Below are positions 17,246-25,601 of a stretch of DNA of 64,000 bases, one piece after another; within the stretch, counting starts at the first letter, position 1; each line of letters starts with the position of its first letter. Both the position numbers and the translations under genes were made by a program. Origin of the DNA: Chloroflexota bacterium (GTDB taxonomy: Bacteria; Chloroflexota; Anaerolineae; Aggregatilineales; Phototrophicaceae). The stretch is taken from the NCBI GenBank assembly GCA_026709625.1, contig JAPOSR010000041.1:19732-83731 (forward strand). Direction: 5' to 3'. The notes under the pieces were generated by a model, which saw nothing but the letters and a program-made list of their open reading frames with translations, was not told where the DNA came from and made no database searches.

Positions 17246-18633
17246 TCCATAGACAGCGAGAACATCGCCGCGAAACGGTCGCCGGGCACCAACCTGGCTT
17301 GGCGGCTTGCGCGCTTTACCCGGCGCAGACTCCAGGCAGCGAGCAGGATGCCCAGCAAACCGCTGACAAAGACGGCTCCATAGGCAGTCGCATGTTGCCC
17401 GGATATGCCCTTGGCGATTTCTAAGAGGACGCCGCCGCCAGCCACGCCAACGCCACGCGCGATGGTCACGCAAAACGACCAGAAACCCAGAAATGTGCCG
17501 GCGCGCCCGTTTGGGCTCATGTCCATCATCAGACCCAGCGTGCCGATGTTCCACGCGCCCAAACCCAAACCCAGCAGAAGCAGCGAGGGCATCACCAAAG
17601 CTTGCATGGTCAGCAGCGAAGACGCGGACAAGGTTAGATAAGCCGCCGCCAGCACAGCCAGCCCCAGCATGGAAGCGCTGCTGTGGGTAAAGCGCCCCGA
17701 GCCGCGCATCAAAGCCAGCGTGGCAAAGGAGCTAAGGATGGCAGCTGTGCCCCAATAGGCTGAGTAGCGATTGGTCTGGCTGGCATCAATCCCGAAGACC
17801 TGCCCGGCGAAGGGCTCAAGCACCGAATCTTGGAAAAAGGCAAAAAGCATCGACAGGGTCAGATAGAGCAGAAAATGCCGCAGTGGCGGGCTGCGCCAAA
17901 CCACCGACAGGTCGGCGCGCAGGCTTCTCTCCAGGTTGTCGGGCGTGGGCGCGGGCGCATGGGTGGCGCGCCGTTCTTCGCCCAGCATCGATACGACCCA
18001 CAAGATGCACAATGCCGCCGCCGCCGCCAGGAATAGATTCAACAGCGCATCGGCGCTATAGCCAAGCGCGGTGCCCTCTTGCTGGGGCAGCAGCACGCCG
18101 AAGAAAACGCCGCTGGCCGCAAAGCCGATTAACAAAAATGTCCAGACCAAGCCGACAGCGCGCCCACGTTGATGCTGCGCGGCGCGGTCATAAATCAATG
18201 CCAGGAAGGTGCTGCCCGATATGGCGTTGCCCAGGCTGAATAACAAAAAGCCGGCAGCCAGCGCCAGCCACAGCGCCGCCGGCACCGGCTCGCCGAGCGT
18301 TCGCACCAGTTGCGATGTAACAAAGCCCAGTGCCAAAGTGCTCAGCACCATCATCGCCCGCCCCAGCCATATCCAGAACAGGCGCCGATAGCCCCCGATC
18401 GTATGCGTATCTGACCAGCGCCCAGCCAGCACGCCCAAAGGTGCCAAGAAGTATCGCAAGCCCGTCAACAAACCGACCAGCGCCGCGCTAAAACCCAAAT
18501 CGGCGACCATTACGCGGTTCCAGACGCCAGTGGTCAAGACATCCGCCATGCCCGAGCCCAGATGAAAAAGGGCGATCTTCAAATTGCGGGCGATAGACAA
18601 ATGGGATGGTTGAGGATCTGTCATCGATGGCAT
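17242..18633 (-). CDS. PucC/BCD-family major facilitator transporter
   Basis: The protein of about 463 residues has twelve predicted membrane segments. It matches the PucC (bacteriochlorophyll delivery) branch of the MFS: RYFLAPLGVLAGRWSDTHTIGGYRR corresponds to the SDTHR loop, and FAFFQDSVLEPFAGQVFGI to the QDxLLEPYGGEVxGL segment. In phototrophs PucC assists light-harvesting complex assembly; relatives occur in non-phototrophic genomes with unknown function. No photosynthesis genes are seen nearby. The start may be 18633 or 18624; neither has a clear ribosome-binding site. Confidence 0.82.
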   Translation of the reverse strand: MPSMTDPQPSHLSIARNLKIALFHLGSGMADVLTTGVWNRVMVADLGFSAALVGLLTGLRYFLAPLGVLAGRWSDTHTIGGYRRLFWIWLGRAMMVLSTLALGFVTSQLVRTLGEPVPAALWLALAAGFLLFSLGNAISGSTFLALIYDRAAQHQRGRAVGLVWTFLLIGFAASGVFFGVLLPQQEGTALGYSADALLNLFLAAAAALCILWVVSMLGEERRATHAPAPTPDNLERSLRADLSVVWRSPPLRHFLLYLTLSMLFAFFQDSVLEPFAGQVFGIDASQTNRYSAYWGTAAILSSFATLALMRGSGRFTHSSASMLGLAVLAAAYLTLSASSLLTMQALVMPSLLLLGLGLGAWNIGTLGLMMDMSPNGRAGTFLGFWSFCVTIARGVGVAGGGVLLEIAKGISGQHATAYGAVFVSGLLGILLAAWSLRRVKRASRQARLVPGDRFAAMFSLSMD

Positions 18634-18756
18634 TCACAGTGCGACAGGTTTTGCCGATTGCGCAATCGTATGCGGCGCCACCAAACGCGTCAAGGGGCGA
18701 TTGCCGCAGGCACAGCAGCCCACCAGCATTTTGCCTGCTTTTCGTTTTCGCGCCTA

Positions 18757-18765
18757 TGCTATACT
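18757..18765 (+). promoter_or_regulatory. extended -10 promoter for the universal stress protein
   Basis: TGCTATACT is an extended -10 element (TGn plus TATACT) about 36 bases before the usp ATG. The same nonamer recurs before the methyltransferase gene at 62084. The -35 region is poorly defined. Confidence 0.5.
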
Positions 18766-18800
18766 GTATTCAACGTGATTCATCACAAAGCGAGGCTGCA

Positions 18801-19262
18801 ATGTTTCAACACCGTCCCTTTAAGAAAATTGTCGTGCCCACAGATGGCTCTGCTTGGAGCGAGCGCGCCGTGCCCTACGCCGTCGACTTTGCGCGCATCA
18901 GCGGTGGCGAGGTGGTTCTTGTGCATGTTTTTACGCCGCCTATGCACGAATTTGTCGATTCGCTCGCTATCGCCGGCGAATTTGAATTGGCAAACCGCAT
19001 CCGCGAAGAAATCAAGCAGCACTTGCTCAACCTGCGCAATGAAGTGCGCGCGGAAGGCGTGAACTGCCGCCTGCACATTATAGACGCTGTGGGCGTGGCG
19101 CAGCATGTCATCGAATATATCGAGGAAGAGACAGCTGATTTGGTGGTCATGACGACGCATGGACACTCGGGCTTGGTGCGGCTGGTCTTTGGCAGCGTCG
19201 CCAACAAGGTTATGCACGATGTCAATGTGCCGGTGCTGGTGATCCGTCCCGACCTCGAATAG
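18801..19262 (+). CDS. universal stress protein (UspA family)
   Basis: The 153-residue single-domain protein starts KKIVVPTDGSAWSERAVPYA and contains VVMTTHGHSGLVRLVFGSVANKVMHDVNVPVLVIRP. This corresponds to the G2xG9xG(S/T) nucleotide-binding pattern of ATP-binding Usp proteins. ATG 18801 with GAGG upstream replaces the longer ORF start at 18606. The gene stands between a divergent transporter and a convergent DUF402 gene whose 3' end probably overlaps it. Confidence 0.93.
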   Translation: MFQHRPFKKIVVPTDGSAWSERAVPYAVDFARISGGEVVLVHVFTPPMHEFVDSLAIAGEFELANRIREEIKQHLLNLRNEVRAEGVNCRLHIIDAVGVAQHVIEYIEEETADLVVMTTHGHSGLVRLVFGSVANKVMHDVNVPVLVIRPDLE

Positions 19263-19733
19263 TCGCGTCGATTTCGTCAAAAGGCGGCTGGCGCAGGTCG
19301 ACCATCGCCGCAGCTCAGCCACCGCCCGCCTCGCTGCCGCTTGCTCGCCTGGTTCGAGCGCAAGCTGCGCGAATTCGTCTTCATCGACCAGCAGCGCGCG
19401 TCCATCGGGATAGACAAACAAATCGAGGCAGAGATCATCAGCCATGATCTGTTCGCCAGCCATGACAGGCGGGCGGGTGATATTGCAATACCAGCCTTTC
19501 AGCGCGCCGCTGGGGGTATCGCCAACGCGAAAGATGTTGTACCAACGCCCAAAATAGAACCACTCGCGGAAGCGGTCGCCGCGGCGCAGCTGGATATAAC
19601 CCAAATTGCGGTCGGCCAATGCAAACGTGGCATCGATGCATACAAACGCGGCGGTCTGCTGGTGGATGACGCCGCGATAGCGCAGTTGCTCCTGGCCGGC
19701 TGCGTCGCGTTTGATGATGATGAGAGAACGCAT
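19222..19733 (-). CDS. DUF402 domain protein with probable frameshift near 19305
   Basis: Residues 1-145 match DUF402 (FREWFYFGRWYNIFRV, LKGWYCNITRPP, DDLCLDLFVYPDGRALLVDEDEF). Related DUF402 proteins include nucleoside-phosphate phosphatases, but the role here is unknown. In the recorded frame the ORF runs on antisense through the whole usp gene to 18783. Rereading one base near 19305 gives AELRR-MVDLRQPPFDEID and a stop at 19222, which looks like a natural family C-terminus. The coordinates given assume that one-base shift, either a sequencing error or a mutation. The start overlaps the thiN stop (TAATG), so the two genes are coupled. Confidence 0.65.
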
Positions 19734-20404
19734 TAAGCCCGCCCGGTCGTGTGCGTCAGCAGCAGCAGTCCGCCACCCAGCTCGACCTCCGCCTCGGCAG
19801 CGAGCATGACATTGCTGATGCCGCGCGCAGGCCCCAGCAGCAAGGTCTCGCTGCGCAGCGCATATTGCAATCCGCGCGTCGTGATGCCAGTCGCCGCGCC
19901 CCGCAGCGGGACGAGCGAGACTGTATCGCCAGCCGCGCCAGCAATTTTGTGAACGCCCGCCGAGAGCAAGCGAATCGTCTGCGCGCCATCGACCAACTCA
20001 ATGCGCATAGACGCCAGCGCCGGCAGGGTCAAGAGCAGGATATTCGCCAGTGTCTGATCGAAACGACCGCCCAAGCCACCCAAAATCGTGACTGCCTTTG
20101 CGCCCATTTCCTGGCAAAAGCGCAGCGCCAACTCCAGATCCGTTTCATCTTTTTCAGGCGGATGCTGGATGATCTGCGCGCCAGCCGCTTCAAAGGCGCG
20201 AGCATCAGCCGCGCTCAGCGAATCCATGTCGCCGATGATGAACTGTGGCTGCAGCCCAAGCGCGCGGGCATGCAGCGCTCCGCCATCGGCGCAGACAATT
20301 GTTGACGAGCTTTGTGTGGCGAGGACGCGCCGCACCGCTTCACCCGGCCTAAGGATGCCATTGGCAAAGAGCAATGCGGATGATTGCCCCTTGCAGTCAA
20401 TCAT
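19733..20404 (-). CDS. thiN: thiamine pyrophosphokinase
   Basis: ThiN transfers pyrophosphate from ATP to thiamine to make the cofactor TPP. The family motifs are in order: CADGGALHA, FIIGDMDSL, PPEKDETDLELAL and TILGGLGGRFDQTLAN. The 223 residues are normal. Its stop overlaps the start of the DUF402 gene by a TAATG junction. It is divergent from hyuB across a 278-base region without a recognisable gene. That region shows only a TATAGT -10-like element near the hyuB start. Confidence 0.93.
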   Translation of the reverse strand: MIDCKGQSSALLFANGILRPGEAVRRVLATQSSSTIVCADGGALHARALGLQPQFIIGDMDSLSAADARAFEAAGAQIIQHPPEKDETDLELALRFCQEMGAKAVTILGGLGGRFDQTLANILLLTLPALASMRIELVDGAQTIRLLSAGVHKIAGAAGDTVSLVPLRGAATGITTRGLQYALRSETLLLGPARGISNVMLAAEAEVELGGGLLLLTHTTGRA

Positions 20405-20682
20405 CTGGCTGCCTTCCGACTATCTGCCCCACGCGCCAACTCTAAATGGCTTGGCGGCTGATTTCAAACCCTGTGCCGAGAATCTCGGTCGAACCAGGCA
20501 GACCATGTCAAATTTACGCGGGTGACCTGGCAGCTCGTCCCTACATCTCATCTTTGCGAGTCAGTTTTCATAATCAGCGCGGGATTGCTTCGGCATCTCT
20601 GTGGCAAAATCTGCGCTTTCTTCCACCTCTCCAGGCTGAAATCGCTATAGTATGCTGGACTGGGACAAAGTGAGGCGCGCCT

Positions 20683-22245
20683 ATGGCAGTCGATGCGATC
20701 AGCTTGGAGGTGTTCAAGAATCTGTTTGCGGCTGTCGCCGAAGAGATGGGACTTGTCTTGCAGCGCGCCAGCTTCAGCCCCAATATCCGCGAGCGTCTCG
20801 ATTTCAGCTGCGCCGTCTTCGACGCCCAAGCGCGCATGATCGCCCAAGCCGCGCATATTCCAGTGCACCTGGGCAGCATGCCCGCTTCGGTCGCTGCCGC
20901 TGTCGCCGCGTTTGATGAATTGTATCCGGGCGATGTCGTCGTGCTCAACGATCCTTATCATGGCGGCACGCACCTGCCGGATATCACCATGATTTCGCCG
21001 GTATTTGCTGGTGGCGAGCTGTGTTATTTCGTCGCCAGCCGCGCGCACCATGCCGATGTCGGCGGGATGACACCGGGGTCTTCACCCCAAAGCACCGAGC
21101 TGTATCAAGAGGGTCTCATTATCCCGCCTGTGAAGCTGCGCTTGAGCGGTTGGCTGAACGAAGGCGCGCTGGCGCTGCTGGTTGCCAACAGCCGCAACCC
21201 AGCCGAGCGCATCGGCGATATTGAAGCGCAGTTGGCTGCGCAGCGCGTCGGCGAAAGTCGGCTCTGCGATTTGATGATCGAACAAGGCGTGGAAGCGACT
21301 GCCGAACATGCTGTGGCTTTGCAGGATTATTCGCAGCGCATGATGCAGGCGGTTATCGCGCGCCTGCCCGATGGCGTTTATTGCTATGAAGATCACATGG
21401 AAGGCGATGGGCAAGCGGAGTTTGATATCCCGATTCGCGTGCGCATTGATGTCACGGGCGAGTCGCTGCGCGTCGATTTCAGCGGCAGCGCCCCCCAGGT
21501 ACGCGGCAATGTCAACGCCGTGCCTGCCATCGTACGCTCAGCCACCTGGTATTGCGCGCGGCTGCTGGCGGAAGAGGACATCCCCGTCAATGCGGGCTGC
21601 TTCCAACCCGTTGAAGTCATCACCCAGGCGGGCAGTCTGCTGGATCCAGAGTTTCCGGCGGCGGTCGTGCTGGGCAATACCGAAACCAGCCAGCGCATCG
21701 TGGATGTTGTGCTGGGCGCCTTGGGCAAAGCGCTGCCAGACAGCCTGCCCGCCGCTTCGCAAGGCACGATGAACAATTTCACTGTCGGCGGCTCGGACAG
21801 GGGCGCGCAATTTGTCTATTACGAGACCTTGGGTGGCGGTCATGGCGCATCGAGACTTGGCGCGGGCTTGTCAGGGCGGCATTGCCACATGTCCAATACC
21901 CTGAACACGCCGGTCGAGGCGCTGGAGCACAGCCTGCCTATGCGCGTGTGGCGCTATGATCTGCGCGAAGGCAGTGGCGGGACGGGGGCGCACAGCGGTG
22001 GCGATGGCATCTTGCGCGAATATGAACTGCTTGCGCCAGCGACTGTCACCATCAATGCCGAACGGCGGCAGCGAGCGCCTTATGGCCTCCAAGGCGGAGC
22101 GCAGGGCGCTTGTGGGGTCAATACCGTGATTCGAGGTGGCCGCAGCCAAGTCGTCAGCGGCAAGCACAGCGCGCAGCTGCAAACCGGCGACCGCGTCATC
22201 ATCGAGACGCCGGGCGGTGGCGGCTGGGGCGCGCCGGCCGAGTAA
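20683..22245 (+). CDS. hyuB: hydantoinase/oxoprolinase subunit B (HyuB type)
   Basis: HyuB-type proteins pair with HyuA in ATP-dependent amidohydrolases of the N-methylhydantoinase/5-oxoprolinase family. Seen here are the start DAISLEVFKNLFAAVAEEMG, the metal-site region HLGSMPASV and VVLNDPYHGGTHLPDITM, and the glycine-rich end DRVIIETPGGGGWGAP. The 520 residues are typical. It has the same orientation as hyuA but is separated from it by about 6 kb of unrelated genes on both strands, so coordinated expression would need separate promoters. Confidence 0.92.
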   Translation: MAVDAISLEVFKNLFAAVAEEMGLVLQRASFSPNIRERLDFSCAVFDAQARMIAQAAHIPVHLGSMPASVAAAVAAFDELYPGDVVVLNDPYHGGTHLPDITMISPVFAGGELCYFVASRAHHADVGGMTPGSSPQSTELYQEGLIIPPVKLRLSGWLNEGALALLVANSRNPAERIGDIEAQLAAQRVGESRLCDLMIEQGVEATAEHAVALQDYSQRMMQAVIARLPDGVYCYEDHMEGDGQAEFDIPIRVRIDVTGESLRVDFSGSAPQVRGNVNAVPAIVRSATWYCARLLAEEDIPVNAGCFQPVEVITQAGSLLDPEFPAAVVLGNTETSQRIVDVVLGALGKALPDSLPAASQGTMNNFTVGGSDRGAQFVYYETLGGGHGASRLGAGLSGRHCHMSNTLNTPVEALEHSLPMRVWRYDLREGSGGTGAHSGGDGILREYELLAPATVTINAERRQRAPYGLQGGAQGACGVNTVIRGGRSQVVSGKHSAQLQTGDRVIIETPGGGGWGAPAE

Positions 22246-22273
22246 GACTACAGCGCCAAAAATACCGACAGGC

Positions 22274-22300
22274 AAGCCCCTCATTTTTGGAGAGGAGCTT
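22274..22300. terminator. inverted repeat between convergent hyuB and rplA, possible terminator
   Basis: AAGCCCCTC and GAGGAGCTT pair (one G-T wobble) around nine bases in the 85-base gap between the stops of hyuB and rplA. No T run follows immediately on either strand, so it is a candidate bidirectional terminator or RNA-stabilising hairpin. Confidence 0.45.
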
Positions 22301-22330
22301 GGAGTGGGCAATCAGGCTGAGGCGCTTTCG

Positions 22331-23014
22331 CTAGAAAAGGCCTGCCACGCGCACACCCGGCCCCATGGTCGAGCTGAGTGTCATGCGGCGTATATAAGCG
22401 CCTTTTTGCGATTCAGGTTTGACGGCGAGCACGGTATCCAGCACAGCCTGCAAGTTTTCCGACAACTGGTCGTAGGGGAAGCTGGCTTTGCCAACTGGCA
22501 CATGCAGGTTGCCGGTGCGGTCATTGCGAAATTCCACGCGCCCGGCTTTCAGCTCGCCAATAACGCGCTCGATATCAGCGGGTTGGACGACGGTGCCGGC
22601 TTTGGGATTGGGCATCAAACCGCGCGGGCCAAGAATGCGCGCGATCTGCCCGACCTTGCGCATCATGGGCGGCATGGCGATGGCGACATCAAAGTCCAGC
22701 CAGCCATCGCGGATCTTGGCAATGACTTCATCGGTGCCGATGATATCAGCGCCAGCCGCCAAGGTCGATTCTTCCAGCTGCTCATCAACAAATGCCAAGA
22801 CACGGACCTGCTTGCCCGTCCCGTGTGGCAGCATAACGGTCGTGCGCACTTGCTGGTCGCTGTGCCGCGGGTCGATGCCCAGGCGGAAGTGCGCCTCGAT
22901 TGTTTCGTCAAACTTGGCGGTGGCATTGGCTTGCACCAACCGCAGAGCCTCGTCCAGCGGATAATAGGTCTGACGGTCGAAGCGAGCGAGCGCGTCTTTG
23001 TAACGTTTTCCCAT
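22331..23014 (-). CDS. rplA: 50S ribosomal protein L1
   Basis: L1 binds 23S rRNA at the stalk near the E site. The sequence has KRYKDALARFD at the start, the hallmark ILGPRGLMPNPKAGTV near residue 123 and KAGRVEFRNDRTGNLHVPVGK. The 227 residues are normal. GGAGAA precedes the ATG. It ends the tRNA-rpmG-secE-nusG-rplK-rplA unit; rplJ and rplL, which usually follow, are absent from this position. Confidence 0.97.
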   Translation of the reverse strand: MGKRYKDALARFDRQTYYPLDEALRLVQANATAKFDETIEAHFRLGIDPRHSDQQVRTTVMLPHGTGKQVRVLAFVDEQLEESTLAAGADIIGTDEVIAKIRDGWLDFDVAIAMPPMMRKVGQIARILGPRGLMPNPKAGTVVQPADIERVIGELKAGRVEFRNDRTGNLHVPVGKASFPYDQLSENLQAVLDTVLAVKPESQKGAYIRRMTLSSTMGPGVRVAGLF

Positions 23015-23077
23015 TGCTGTTCTCCTCGGTGGTATGCGGGCGGCAGCGCCCTCCCACGATGTAGGTTGCGGCCGCGC

Positions 23078-23503
23078 TCAGTCGGCGACCTTGATGCCCA
23101 TTTGCCGCGCCGTGCCTTCGACCTGTCGCATCGCGCCTTCGATATCGATGGCATTCATGTCGTTCATCTTGGCTTGGGCGATCTCGCGCACCTGCTCGCG
23201 CATGAGGGTAGCGACAGTTTCCGTGGCCGGGTTGGATGCCGCTTTGGCAATGCCAGCCGCGCGTTTGATCAAAAAAGACGTCGGCGGGCTCTTCAACGCG
23301 AACTTGAAGGAGCCGTCGCTGAAGATGGTGATTTCCGCAGGTACGATATCGCCCATGCGGCTGGATGTGCGGCCATTGTATTCCTTGCAGAATTGCATCA
23401 GGTTGATGCCGTGCTGGGCGAGCGCGGGGCCGATCGGCGGCGCTGGATTGGCTTTGCCAGCCGGGATCTGCAATTTGACGACCGCCTTGATTTTCTTTGC
23501 CAT
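23078..23503 (-). CDS. rplK: 50S ribosomal protein L11
   Basis: L11 forms the GTPase-associated centre with 23S rRNA. The N-terminal segment KLQIPAGKANPAPPIGPALAQHGINLMQFCKEYN and the C-terminal RNA-binding domain ending AKMNDMNAIDIEGAMRQVEGTARQMGI are clear. The 141 residues are normal. GAGG precedes the ATG and the gene sits between nusG and rplA in the standard order. Confidence 0.97.
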   Translation of the reverse strand: MAKKIKAVVKLQIPAGKANPAPPIGPALAQHGINLMQFCKEYNGRTSSRMGDIVPAEITIFSDGSFKFALKSPPTSFLIKRAAGIAKAASNPATETVATLMREQVREIAQAKMNDMNAIDIEGAMRQVEGTARQMGIKVAD

Positions 23504-23599
23504 GCTGCTTCCTCAGTTCTCTTTCTCACTCATCGCTTGCTTCGCGCCGCTTAAGTCCTTGCCGCGAAGGGTCGGAGAGGGGCGCAATCGGCGCGAAAC

Positions 23600-24241
23600 C
23601 TACATCCGCTCGACTTCCATGAAGCTGAGCACAACGGCTGTTTCGCGGCCGAAAAAATCGACCATAACACGCACTTGCTCGCGGCCCGGGTCAAGCGAAG
23701 CGACTGTGCCTGGGAAGTCGTTGAAAGGCCCGCCCACGATGCGCACGCGCTCGCCAATCCGATAATCCACCTTGACGACCTTGTCTTCGGAGTCCATGCG
23801 ATCCATGATTTTCTTGACTTCTTCAGGACGCAAGGGGATGGGGTCGTTGCCGCCGCCAACAAAACCAGTGACGCCAGGCGTATTGCGCACCACATACCAA
23901 CTGTCTTCGTCCAGCGTCATTTGCACCATGACATAACCGGGGAAGACGCGCTTTTCGACTGTGCGGCGCTTGCCATCTTTGACTTCGATCTCGTCTTCGG
24001 TAGGGATTAGCACATCGTAGATCTTGTCTTTCATGCCCATGGTGTCGATGCGCTGGCGCAGGGCGTGCTCCACCCTTTTTTCATAGCCGGAATAGCAATG
24101 GACGAAATACCACAGGCGCGTGGGATCATCTTCGTCCGCGGGCGCTTCCAGCGAGATATTCAAGCCGTCATCATCCGCCTCGTCCAGGATAACCGGCTCT
24201 GGGTCGTGGTCGATGAATGGGTTGTGCGGTTGCTTGTTCAT
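23600..24241 (-). CDS. nusG: transcription termination/antitermination protein NusG
   Basis: NusG binds RNA polymerase and links it to Rho or the ribosome. The NGN domain contains RLWYFVHCYSGYEKRVEHAL and FPGYVMVQM, and the C-terminal KOW domain contains GERVRIVGGPFNDFPGTVASLD. An acidic N-terminal extension of about 35 residues precedes the NGN domain. The 213 residues and the position after secE are standard. Confidence 0.96.
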   Translation of the reverse strand: MNKQPHNPFIDHDPEPVILDEADDDGLNISLEAPADEDDPTRLWYFVHCYSGYEKRVEHALRQRIDTMGMKDKIYDVLIPTEDEIEVKDGKRRTVEKRVFPGYVMVQMTLDEDSWYVVRNTPGVTGFVGGGNDPIPLRPEEVKKIMDRMDSEDKVVKVDYRIGERVRIVGGPFNDFPGTVASLDPGREQVRVMVDFFGRETAVVLSFMEVERM

Positions 24242-24267
24242 GCGCTACCTCGTGGCAGCCAGGTTAG

Positions 24268-24786
24268 TCAAATCGAGCCGCGGCGGATCATATACAATGC
24301 GCCAGCCAGCATGGCGACGATCACAGCCATCAACAGCCACGCCATGTTGGGCTGCAAGCCAATGCGCATAAATTCTGACCAGATGACGGCTAATATGCCC
24401 AAGAAGATCGCCGAGGCAATCGTCACATTGATACATAGAATGGTCAAGCGGCGCGTGTCTTCGCGGCTAGGCCAAGCGACCTTGTTCATTTCCGAGCGGA
24501 CATTGCCGAAGTAGTCGACCGTCATATACAGCGGGCGCGTTAGAACATTGCCCTGCGGCTCGACTCTGGCGGTCTTGACCTTGCGCGTGCGCCGGCCCGG
24601 GGTGGCTTTGCCCTTCTTTTCGGTAATCGCGCTTTGCGGCTGTTCGTTGTCGGGCGCGCCACCGTTGCTAGCGACCGCGACAGCATTGCCGCGGCGCGAA
24701 CGTTTGCCAGGCGTCGCCCGCCCCTTCTTGGCGGTGGTGGCGCCACCCGCTTGACCATTCGCTGCTGATTCTACCGCCATCGGCAC
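24268..24786 (-). CDS. secE: SecE preprotein translocase subunit with basic repeat extension
   Basis: SecE clamps the SecY channel. The conserved core is in the second half: FGNVRSEMNKVAWPSREDTRRLTILCINVTIASAIFLGILAVIW. The protein is 172 residues, long for bacterial SecE. About 80 N-terminal residues form a basic low-complexity region with two copies of a KKGxATPGxRxR motif (KKGRATPGKRSR and KKGKATPGRRTR). A second hydrophobic segment (MAWLLMAVIVAMLAGALYMI) follows the core helix. Its position between tRNA-Trp and nusG confirms the identity. Confidence 0.92.
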   Translation of the reverse strand: MPMAVESAANGQAGGATTAKKGRATPGKRSRRGNAVAVASNGGAPDNEQPQSAITEKKGKATPGRRTRKVKTARVEPQGNVLTRPLYMTVDYFGNVRSEMNKVAWPSREDTRRLTILCINVTIASAIFLGILAVIWSEFMRIGLQPNMAWLLMAVIVAMLAGALYMIRRGSI

Positions 24787-24870
24787 ATGCTCCTCTTGTC
24801 ATCGGCAGGAAGTCGCTGCCGCCGCATAGATAAACACCGTCGCGGCGGACGGTGTTCACGATATGGCTAG

Positions 24871-24943
24871 CAGGGGCAGAAAGACTCGAACTCTCGACCT
24901 ACGGTTTTGGAGACCGTCGCTCTACCAACTGAGCTATACCCCT
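24871..24943 (-). tRNA. tRNA-Trp (CCA)
   Basis: The minus strand folds into a cloverleaf with acceptor stem AGGGGTA/TGCCCCT, D-arm GCTCAGTTGGTAGAGC, anticodon loop TCTCCAAAA with anticodon CCA, and T-arm containing GTTCGAGTC. CCA is not encoded at the 3' end. It lies between rpmG and secE, a common bacterial arrangement. Confidence 0.95.
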
Positions 24944-24998
24944 ATTCGCTGATGCGTCCTGTCATCAGTGTACTAAAAGACTCATCGGCTTGGCAAGG

Positions 24999-25160
24999 CT
25001 ATTTTGTTTCACGATAGACAACATGCCGGCGCAGGTAGGGGTCATACTTGCGCAGCTCAAGCCGCTTTTGCGTGTTGCGGCGGCTCTTTTCGGTAATGTA
25101 GATGTGTCCGCTTTCGGTGCTGCGCAGCTTGACGACGATGCGCTGACCCTTCTTTGCCAT
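24999..25160 (-). CDS. rpmG: 50S ribosomal protein L33
   Basis: This 53-residue protein is missing from the ORF track because of its size. It reads [21 protein letters not shown] and continues with [31 protein letters not shown], an unmistakable L33. It has no zinc-binding cysteine pairs, so it is the C-minus form. It lies between tRNA-Thr(GGT) and tRNA-Trp in the same unit. Confidence 0.95.
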   Translation of the reverse strand: MAKKGQRIVVKLRSTESGHIYITEKSRRNTQKRLELRKYDPYLRRHVVYRETK

Positions 25161-25207
25161 GTGCTTCCCTCGTTATGTCTTTCTTCGCGCCGCCGCGGCG
25201 GTCGCAG

Positions 25208-25279
25208 AGCCTCCGATGAGATTTGAACTCATGACCTCGCCCTTACCAAGGGAGCGCTCTACCCCTGAGCTACGGAGGC
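25208..25279 (-). tRNA. tRNA-Thr (GGT)
   Basis: The minus strand gives acceptor GCCTCCG/CGGAGGC, D-arm GCTCAGGGGTAGAGC, anticodon stem-loop CTCCCTTGGTAAGGG with anticodon GGT, and T-arm with GTTCAAATC. CCA is not encoded. Confidence 0.95.
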
Positions 25280-25288
25280 GAAACAAAG

Positions 25289-25371
25289 TGGGCCGGACTG
25301 GATTCGAACCAGTGTAGGCTCTCGCCAGCGAATTTACAGTCCGCCCCCTTTAGCCACTCGGGCACCGACCC
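25289..25371 (-). tRNA. tRNA-Tyr (GTA)
   Basis: The 83-base length reflects a long variable arm, as in bacterial tRNA-Tyr. Acceptor GGGTCGG pairs with CCGGCCC, and the anticodon loop ACTGTAAAT has anticodon GTA. The T-arm contains GTTCGAATC. CCA is not encoded. Confidence 0.95.
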
Positions 25372-25396
25372 ATTTGTTCTTCGGCTGTTAAGCCAG

Positions 25397-25469
25397 AGCC
25401 ACCACCGGGACTCGAACCCGGAACAACCTGTTTACAAAACAGGTGCTCTGCCAATTGAGCTATGGTGGC
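25397..25469 (-). tRNA. tRNA-Thr (TGT)
   Basis: Acceptor GCCACCA pairs with TGGTGGC, the D-arm is GCTCAATTGGCAGAGC, the anticodon stem-loop CCTGTTTTGTAAACAGG has anticodon TGT, and the T-arm contains GTTCGAGTC. CCA is not encoded. It is the first gene of the unit that runs to rplA. Confidence 0.95.
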
Positions 25470-25542
25470 AGGCAGAGCACAGTATCACGCAAAACCGCGC
25501 AACTTCAGCGGTTCGTTTCCCCACAAGCGGTCAACGCGAAAC

Positions 25543-25571
25543 ATTGTACGCGGCTGTCAAATCGGTGTCAA
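25543..25571 (-). promoter_or_regulatory. sigma-70 type promoter of the tRNA/rpmG/secE/nusG/rplKA unit
   Basis: On the minus strand TTGACA and TACAAT are separated by exactly 17 bases, close to consensus in both boxes. The -10 box lies about 75 bases before the first tRNA. This is the strongest promoter-like sequence I see in the window. Confidence 0.75.
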
Positions 25572-25601
25572 GAGCTGTGAGCAGGCGGAAGTGGCTATTT
25601 G

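Noticed and set aside
22136-23554. Plus-strand ORF of 472 codons opposite rplA and rplK
   Set aside because: It covers two certain ribosomal protein genes on the other strand and has no plausible domain.
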